Part shown: positions 59,040-64,000 of the stretch, piece after piece | Numbering within the stretch: position 1 is the first letter of the stretch | Layout of the letters: each line of letters starts with the position of its first letter | Assembly: GCA_043783625.1 (NCBI GenBank) | Contig: JAYVZE010000027.1 | Location: 5,529-69,528, forward strand | DNA length: 64,000 nt | Source of the DNA: JAFDVL01 sp043783625 | GTDB taxonomy: Bacteria > Acidobacteriota > Blastocatellia > RBC074 | Direction: 5' to 3' | The notes under the pieces: generated by a model | The model's database searches: none | Told to the model about the DNA's origin: nothing | The model's input: only the letters and a program-made list of their open reading frames with translations | Made by a program: the position numbers and the translations under genes

Positions 59040-61679
59040 ATGACTTCTGACCAATGGCAACAAATTGAAGCGCTCTTTCACGCGGCGGTGAAATTCTCTC
59101 CGGCTGAACGTGAGGCATTTCTGGCGAAGGCCTGTGCGGGAAATGACGCGCTACGCCGTGAAGTCGAAGCGTTGCTGGCAGCAGATTCATCTGATGAAAG
59201 CGTGACTGCGATGCTGCCAACGCAGGTGATTGCGGCAGGGCTGGCCGATGCGCAGACCGAATATCTCATCGGTACCCGGATCAGTCATTACGAAATTCTT
59301 TCCCGGATTGGCGCAGGTGGAATGGGCGAAGTTTTCCTTGCCAAAGACACGCAGTTGGGACGCCACGTCGCCTTGAAATTATTGCCGCTCGAATTCACTC
59401 GCAATCAAGAACGAATCCGTCGCTTTGAGCGTGAAGCGCGCACGACTTCGGCCCTGAATCATCCATCTATTCTGACTATTTATGAAACCGGGCAACAGCA
59501 CAATCGGCATTTCATTGTCACCGAATTTATTGAAGGGCAAACGTTGCGACAAGTGCTGGCGGCGGGAAAGATCGAACTGCAAACAATCCTGGACATCGTC
59601 GCGCAGATCGCCAGTGCGCTGGCTGCCGCGCACGAAATCGGCATTGTGCATCGGGACATCAAGCCGGAAAACGTGATGGTGCGCTCCGATGGCTATGTGA
59701 AAGTGCTGGACTTCGGATTGGCGCGTGTGACAGAACGCAATACAGTGAACTCAGACGACAGTTTTCACACCGTCAACGGCGTCGTGATGGGAACCGTGCG
59801 TTACATGTCACCGGAACAAGCACGCGGGCAGGAAGTGGACGGACGTAGCGATCTGTTCAGTCTGGGGATTATGTTGTATGAAATGAGCGCCGGACATGCA
59901 CCGTTTGAGGGCGATACAAATGTGGACGTACTGGCTGCGATTTTGCATGACGAACCGGCGCCGTTACCCGTTTATTCAAACGGAATTCCTCCGGTGTTGT
60001 CATCAATTATCAACAAGGCATTGACCAAAGCACCGCAAAACCGGTATCAATCCGCCAGCGAATTACAACGCGATTTGAAAAATTTAAGCCTGGAGCTTGA
60101 GCTTCACACCCAACGCGAACGTCTCAGCAGCGGAGAACAAATTCCGCCTCTACAAAATAATCCTGCCGCACAAAGTGCGCCTGATAAATTTCTTTCATCT
60201 TACCTGAAACGAACTCCGCGCAGGTTATTGCTAATTGCCGCCGCCTTCGCCGTGTTACTGATACTCGCCTTCGCTGGCTCTCGTTGGCGGCGAATGCCTG
60301 ACCACCTCGAATCAGTTGCGGTCTTGCCCTTGCTGAATCAGAGCAACAATCCAGAGACCGAATACTTGAGCGAAGGATTGACCGAGAGCTTGATCGGAAA
60401 GCTTTCACGCTTACCCGATCTACGGGTAATTTCACGCAATGTTGTAATGCGGTACAAAGGGCGTGAAATTGATCCCGTGCAAATCGGGCGCGAATTGAAC
60501 GTGCAAGCCGTTCTCACTGGACGGCTGGTGCTGCGCGGCAATGATCTGATTCTCAGTCTTGAACTCGTAGACACCACCAACAATCGCGTACTGTGGACGG
60601 ACAAAGCGCCGCGCCAGCTCGCCAATCTGTTGCAGGCGGAAGAATCCATCGCACAGGAGCTTTCGCTCAAACTGCAACCACAGCTCAGCCATGCCGCACA
60701 ACTCTACAAAAACAGTACGGAGAGTAACGCGGCATATCAGGCTTATTTGAAAGGGCGATATTTTTGGAATAAACGAACCGGCGCAGATTTTCAGAAAGCG
60801 ATTGAGCAATTCAATGAAGCGATTCGGCTTGATCCAAATTATGCGCTGGCGTTTACGGGACTGGCGGACACGTATTTATTGCTGAACAATCATGGACTGC
60901 TCCCCCCGCAGGAAGTGCATGCCAAGGCTCGCGCCGCCGCAACGAGAGCCTTGCAACTGGACGACGGTTTAGCAGAAGCGTGGGTAGCGCTGGGGCTGGT
61001 CAAGCAGCAAGCCGATTGGAACATTCGCGGGGCGGAGGCTGATTCCAAACGAGCCACAGAACTGAATCCCAACTACGCGCAAGCCTGGGGGCAACTGGGC
61101 TGGAACTTGAAATATCAGCGGCGATTTGAGGAAGCCCTGACCGCCTTTCGACGAGCGCAACAAGTGGAGCCATTTACGATGAGCTATTACGTGTACGAAA
61201 TTCTCTGCCTCAACAACCTGAAGCGTTATGATGAAGCACTGGGCAAAGCGCAGAAAGCACTCGAACTTGATCCGAACTTCCCCACTACCAACATTGGCAT
61301 CGGTCGCGCGTATGTCGGACTGAAAAAATACCCGGAAGCGCTGGCTGCCTTTGAAAAAGCCTATCACTTATCAGGCAAGAGCCTTTCCTTTAAGTCGGAA
61401 ATTGCCACTACACAAGCTCTGGTGGGAAACCGGGAAGCGGCGCTCCAAATTATTCAAGAGCTGAAGGCGGCGCAGCCGGAACGAAACACTTTTGCGGTGA
61501 GAATTGCAACTATTTATACCGCTTTGGGCGCCAAAGACCTGGCGTTCGAGTGGTTGGAAAAAGGCTTCCAGGAACGCGACAATTGGATGCTTGACCTGAC
61601 TGTCGGCGATGAATTCGATGCGCTGCGAAGTGATGCGCGATTCAATGATTTGTTGCGTCGCGCCGGACTGCCACAATAA
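59040..61679 (+). CDS. Membrane Ser/Thr protein kinase with TolB-like and TPR domains
   Basis: An 879-residue PknB-like kinase. Residues 1-75 are the helical leader typical of acidobacterial kinases. The kinase domain (about 84-345) has GAGGMGEVF, Lys113 (VALKLLP), HRDIKPENVM (Asp206) and DFGLAR (Asp224). A transmembrane helix lies at about 393-413 (RRLLLIAAAFAVLLILAFAG). Outside are an FlgO/TolB-like domain (VAVLPLLNQSNNPETEYLSEGLTESLI in two parts, about 425-545) and TPR repeats (about 560-879). Presumed to phosphorylate the neighbouring sigma factor. Confidence 0.93.
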   Translation: MTSDQWQQIEALFHAAVKFSPAEREAFLAKACAGNDALRREVEALLAADSSDESVTAMLPTQVIAAGLADAQTEYLIGTRISHYEILSRIGAGGMGEVFLAKDTQLGRHVALKLLPLEFTRNQERIRRFEREARTTSALNHPSILTIYETGQQHNRHFIVTEFIEGQTLRQVLAAGKIELQTILDIVAQIASALAAAHEIGIVHRDIKPENVMVRSDGYVKVLDFGLARVTERNTVNSDDSFHTVNGVVMGTVRYMSPEQARGQEVDGRSDLFSLGIMLYEMSAGHAPFEGDTNVDVLAAILHDEPAPLPVYSNGIPPVLSSIINKALTKAPQNRYQSASELQRDLKNLSLELELHTQRERLSSGEQIPPLQNNPAAQSAPDKFLSSYLKRTPRRLLLIAAAFAVLLILAFAGSRWRRMPDHLESVAVLPLLNQSNNPETEYLSEGLTESLIGKLSRLPDLRVISRNVVMRYKGREIDPVQIGRELNVQAVLTGRLVLRGNDLILSLELVDTTNNRVLWTDKAPRQLANLLQAEESIAQELSLKLQPQLSHAAQLYKNSTESNAAYQAYLKGRYFWNKRTGADFQKAIEQFNEAIRLDPNYALAFTGLADTYLLLNNHGLLPPQEVHAKARAAATRALQLDDGLAEAWVALGLVKQQADWNIRGAEADSKRATELNPNYAQAWGQLGWNLKYQRRFEEALTAFRRAQQVEPFTMSYYVYEILCLNNLKRYDEALGKAQKALELDPNFPTTNIGIGRAYVGLKKYPEALAAFEKAYHLSGKSLSFKSEIATTQALVGNREAALQIIQELKAAQPERNTFAVRIATIYTALGAKDLAFEWLEKGFQERDNWMLDLTVGDEFDALRSDARFNDLLRRAGLPQ

Positions 61680-61690
61680 ATGGAGATACA

Positions 61691-62611
61691 ATGAAACAAC
61701 TAATTCCTTTACTAATTTTGTTTTTAACCCTGCCGTTTTTGCGGTTTGGTTCTTCCTCGTTACCAGCTCAGAATAATGCCGCGTTCGAAGTGCAAAAAAC
61801 GCAACTTGCCACAGGGTTGTGGTTCCTCGCTGCCAAAGGTGCGGTACAGGGCAATGTCATCGTTTCTATTGGCACAGACGGCGTACTGGTGGTGGACGAT
61901 TTTGAAGACAAGTTCTACCCGCAGATCAAAGCCGCTATTGCCACGCTGACTGACCAGCCGATCCGCTTCATTATCAACACGCATTGGCATCCCGATCACG
62001 CCGGCAGCAACAAACGTTTTGGTGAAGCGGGCGTGCTTATCGCTGCGCATGAAAACGTGCGCAAACGACTCCGCAGCGATCAATTCATCGAGTTATTCAA
62101 AGCTCCGGTGAAAGCCGAACCCGCCGCCGCGTGGCCGGTCATTACTTGCCAGAAAGAGATGACGTTTCATTTCAATGACGAAGAAATTCAGGTTACGCAT
62201 CAGCCTCGCGCCCACACCGACGGCGATGTCATCGTACATTTTCGCAAAGCGAATGTTGTGCATTTTGGCGACACGTTTATGACCGAAGGGTATCCCTTTA
62301 TTGATTGGTCATCGGGCGGAACGCTGGACGGAATCATTGCCATGACGGAGCGCGTTCAACCGCTGCTCAATTCCACTACCAAACTGATTCCCGGTCACGG
62401 TCGCATCGGACAACTGGCGGATTTGCAAGCTTATCGCAGCATGCTGATCGGCGTTCGCGCCAAGCTTGCTCCTTTACTGAAGGCTGGGAAAACATTGCCG
62501 GAAATCCAACAGGCAAAACCCACCAAGCCGTTCGATGCCCGCTGGGGCAAAGGGTTTTTCAATCCCGATATGTTCGTTATGATGGCATACAACTCAACCC
62601 GAAAAAAATAA
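61691..62611 (+). CDS. Exported metallo-beta-lactamase-fold hydrolase
   Basis: A 306-residue secreted protein with signal peptide (about 1-25). The metal motif is NTHWHPDHAGS (His98, His100, Asp102, His103) with a later His at RAHTDGDVIVHF (His175), Asp in VHFGDTF and His in IPGHGRI. Closest in layout to subclass-B-like and quinoprotein relay hydrolases; beta-lactam activity cannot be inferred. GGAG precedes the ATG. It lies between two kinases on one strand, 11 bases after the first and 4 before the second. Confidence 0.92.
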   Translation: MKQLIPLLILFLTLPFLRFGSSSLPAQNNAAFEVQKTQLATGLWFLAAKGAVQGNVIVSIGTDGVLVVDDFEDKFYPQIKAAIATLTDQPIRFIINTHWHPDHAGSNKRFGEAGVLIAAHENVRKRLRSDQFIELFKAPVKAEPAAAWPVITCQKEMTFHFNDEEIQVTHQPRAHTDGDVIVHFRKANVVHFGDTFMTEGYPFIDWSSGGTLDGIIAMTERVQPLLNSTTKLIPGHGRIGQLADLQAYRSMLIGVRAKLAPLLKAGKTLPEIQQAKPTKPFDARWGKGFFNPDMFVMMAYNSTRKK

Positions 62612-62615
62612 CCAA

Positions 62616-64000
62616 ATGACTTCCAACCAATGGACACAAATTGAATCGCTTTTCCACGCGGCAGTGAAATTGCCTGCGGCTGAGCGCATCGTTTTTCTCA
62701 CCGAAGCTTGCGCGGGAGATGACGAATTACGCCATGAAGTCGAAGCCTTACTCGCGGCAGATAATTCCCGCGAAAGCGCGACTGCAATCCTGTCGCCGCA
62801 GGTCATCGCGGACGGCTTGGCACACGTCCATGCCGAACGATTCACCGGCAAACTGATCCATCATTATCAGGTGATTTCACAGCTTGGCGCGGGCGGCATG
62901 GGCGAAGTTTTTCTGGCGGAAGACGCACGACTCCAACGCAAAGTCGCACTGAAATTATTGCCTGCAAACTACACGAATGATCGTGAACGCGTCCGCCGCT
63001 TTGAGCAGGAAGCGCGGGCGGCTTCGGCGTTAAATCATCCGAACATCATCACTATTCACGACCTCGGCGAATCGGATTCGGGCTGCTTTATCGTGATGGA
63101 ACATGTCGCGGGACGCACGCTGCGAGCGTTGGCGACGGAAAATATTGCGCTGACTTCTTTGCTGGATTGGGGAAGTCAGGTCGCCAAAGCCTTGAGCGCC
63201 GCCCACGCCGCCAACATCATCCATCGTGACATCAAGCCCGATAATATTATGGTGCGCGACGATGGTTACGTGAAGGTGTTAGATTTCGGACTGGCGCGGC
63301 TCAACACGGCGCACGATGAATTCTCCAATGCCATGACGATGCCGGGGACGGTGATGGGGACGGTGAGATATATGTCGCCCGAACAAACGCGCGGCGAAAT
63401 CGTGACGACAGCGTCAGACATTTTCGCGTTCGGAATTGTGCTGTATGAATTGGCGACCGGGCAACACCCTTTCAACGGTGCATCATTGCTGGCGGTGATG
63501 CAGGCCATCACTTCGCAAATGCCTGTCACTCCGGCGCAATTAAATCCCACGCTGCCCGCAGAATTGAATGTACTCTTATTACGAATGTTGGCGAAAGACG
63601 CAACTGTGCGACCATCCGCAGTAGAAATTGCCTCCGCACTCGAAGACATCGGGCGAAGCGGCGAAGCCACTCATCACTCAGCACTCAAGACTCACCACTT
63701 CTCACTCCGCCACACCGTGGGACGTGAAACCGAACGCGCTGAACTGCGAGCCGCATTTCGCTCCGGTCGCGGCAGCCTGCTGTGCGTCGCGGGCGAACCG
63801 GGCATCGGCAAAACAACTCTCGTCGAAGATTTCCTGACCGAATTGTCGGCGCAACAATCCTGCACCATCGCACGCGGACGCTGTTCAGAACGGCTCGCCG
63901 GAACCGAAGCGTATTTGCCGTTGCTCGAAGCGTTGGAAAGCCTCTTAGTTCAGAGTACCGCCTTCAGGCGGAATCCTGGCGACGCGAAGATTCCGCCTGA
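62616..64000 (+). CDS. Ser/Thr protein kinase with AAA ATPase domain (3' truncated by window)
   Basis: At least 461 residues, open to the window end. It begins like the kinase at 59040 (TSNQWTQIESLFHAAVKLPAAER), so both descend from one duplication. The kinase domain has GAGGMGEVFLAED, VALKLLP, HRDIKPDNIM and DFGLARL. About residue 365 onward starts an AAA_16-like ATPase with Walker A GEPGIGKTT (about 391-399) and no transmembrane helix between. The last 14 or so codons read through a palindromic element (TAFRRNPGDAKIPP) in place of the expected ATPase sequence, so the gene may be interrupted. Confidence 0.9.
   Translation, partial: MTSNQWTQIESLFHAAVKLPAAERIVFLTEACAGDDELRHEVEALLAADNSRESATAILSPQVIADGLAHVHAERFTGKLIHHYQVISQLGAGGMGEVFLAEDARLQRKVALKLLPANYTNDRERVRRFEQEARAASALNHPNIITIHDLGESDSGCFIVMEHVAGRTLRALATENIALTSLLDWGSQVAKALSAAHAANIIHRDIKPDNIMVRDDGYVKVLDFGLARLNTAHDEFSNAMTMPGTVMGTVRYMSPEQTRGEIVTTASDIFAFGIVLYELATGQHPFNGASLLAVMQAITSQMPVTPAQLNPTLPAELNVLLLRMLAKDATVRPSAVEIASALEDIGRSGEATHHSALKTHHFSLRHTVGRETERAELRAAFRSGRGSLLCVAGEPGIGKTTLVEDFLTELSAQQSCTIARGRCSERLAGTEAYLPLLEALESLLVQSTAFRRNPGDAKIPP
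63958..64000. repeat. Start of an intragenic palindromic element
   Basis: CCGCCTTCAGGCGG (63958-63971) is a hairpin. TCAGGCGGAATC (63964-63975) is repeated as its reverse complement GATTCCGCCTGA (63989-64000), where the window ends. The pattern is that of the left half and beginning of the right half of an interspersed doublet, here inside the kinase reading frame. Confidence 0.6.

Noticed and set aside
1..64000. CRISPR arrays, tRNA, rRNA, riboswitches, integrases and IS transposases
   Set aside because: I looked for regular direct repeats, cloverleaf signatures, known aptamer cores and DDE or tyrosine recombinase motifs and found none that I could support. The only regular direct repeat (138-base period near 23.2-23.9 kb) is coding TPR sequence.

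Overview
The window looks like a chromosomal segment of an Acidobacteriota member, most likely of the Blastocatellia type. This is an inference from gene content: ECF sigma factors beside TPR-bearing Ser/Thr kinases, a CHAT protease, several Uma2-family nucleases, PEP-CTERM, Tat-exported oxidoreductases and many long intergenic palindromes. No rRNA, tRNA, CRISPR array, integrase or transposase was recognised.

Region 1 (1-15.2 kb) reads as a sigma-54-controlled stress and energy island. It opens with an NtrC-type activator (5' truncated) and its soluble NtrB-type kinase. Then come a double universal stress protein, a PNPOx-like flavoprotein, an L,D-transpeptidase, a 35-residue membrane protein not previously called, acetate kinase, a double-receiver response regulator, a second universal stress protein, an MgtA-type P-ATPase and phosphoketolase. 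Five good -24/-12 promoters face five of these transcription units. A two-gene ATPase/PD-(D/E)XK cassette of defence type sits inside the island.

Region 2 (15.2-31 kb) holds an ECF sigma factor, a secreted esterase, a zinc-finger anti-sigma-like protein and a CHAT-TPR protease, followed by a D-aminoacylase-like amidohydrolase, a P-loop ATPase overlapping a TPR protein with 46-residue repeats, and a very large exported two-haem HEAT-type protein.

Region 3 (31-52.3 kb) is mostly metabolic: an exported redoxin with an in-frame UGA (a probable selenoprotein with a bSECIS hairpin), a BASS transporter, a molybdopterin oxidoreductase, an AidB-like acyl-CoA dehydrogenase, Tat-exported Gfo/Idh and enolase-superfamily proteins, an HslV-like peptidase, an apiosidase-like hydrolase, a GMC oxidoreductase, a CDF transporter, a LarA-like protein, a double-hotdog protein, GlcG/HbpS and PEP-CTERM proteins. 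Uma2 and Rpn-type nucleases are scattered among them, one of them frameshifted.

Region 4 (52.3-64 kb) has a GNAT acetyltransferase, two AT-rich membrane proteins, an alpha/beta hydrolase overlapping a cytochrome c/PHM-like protein, two NTF2-like paralogues, and an ECF sigma factor leading into a Ser/Thr kinase, a metallo-beta-lactamase-fold hydrolase and a second kinase cut by the window end.

Through the whole window, long inverted repeats with internally palindromic arms occupy the gaps. Several supply or touch the stop codon of the neighbouring gene. Three share one architecture (24-nt arms, about 80-nt spacer), one sits inside the leader of the P-ATPase gene, and one appears to be read in frame inside the last kinase.
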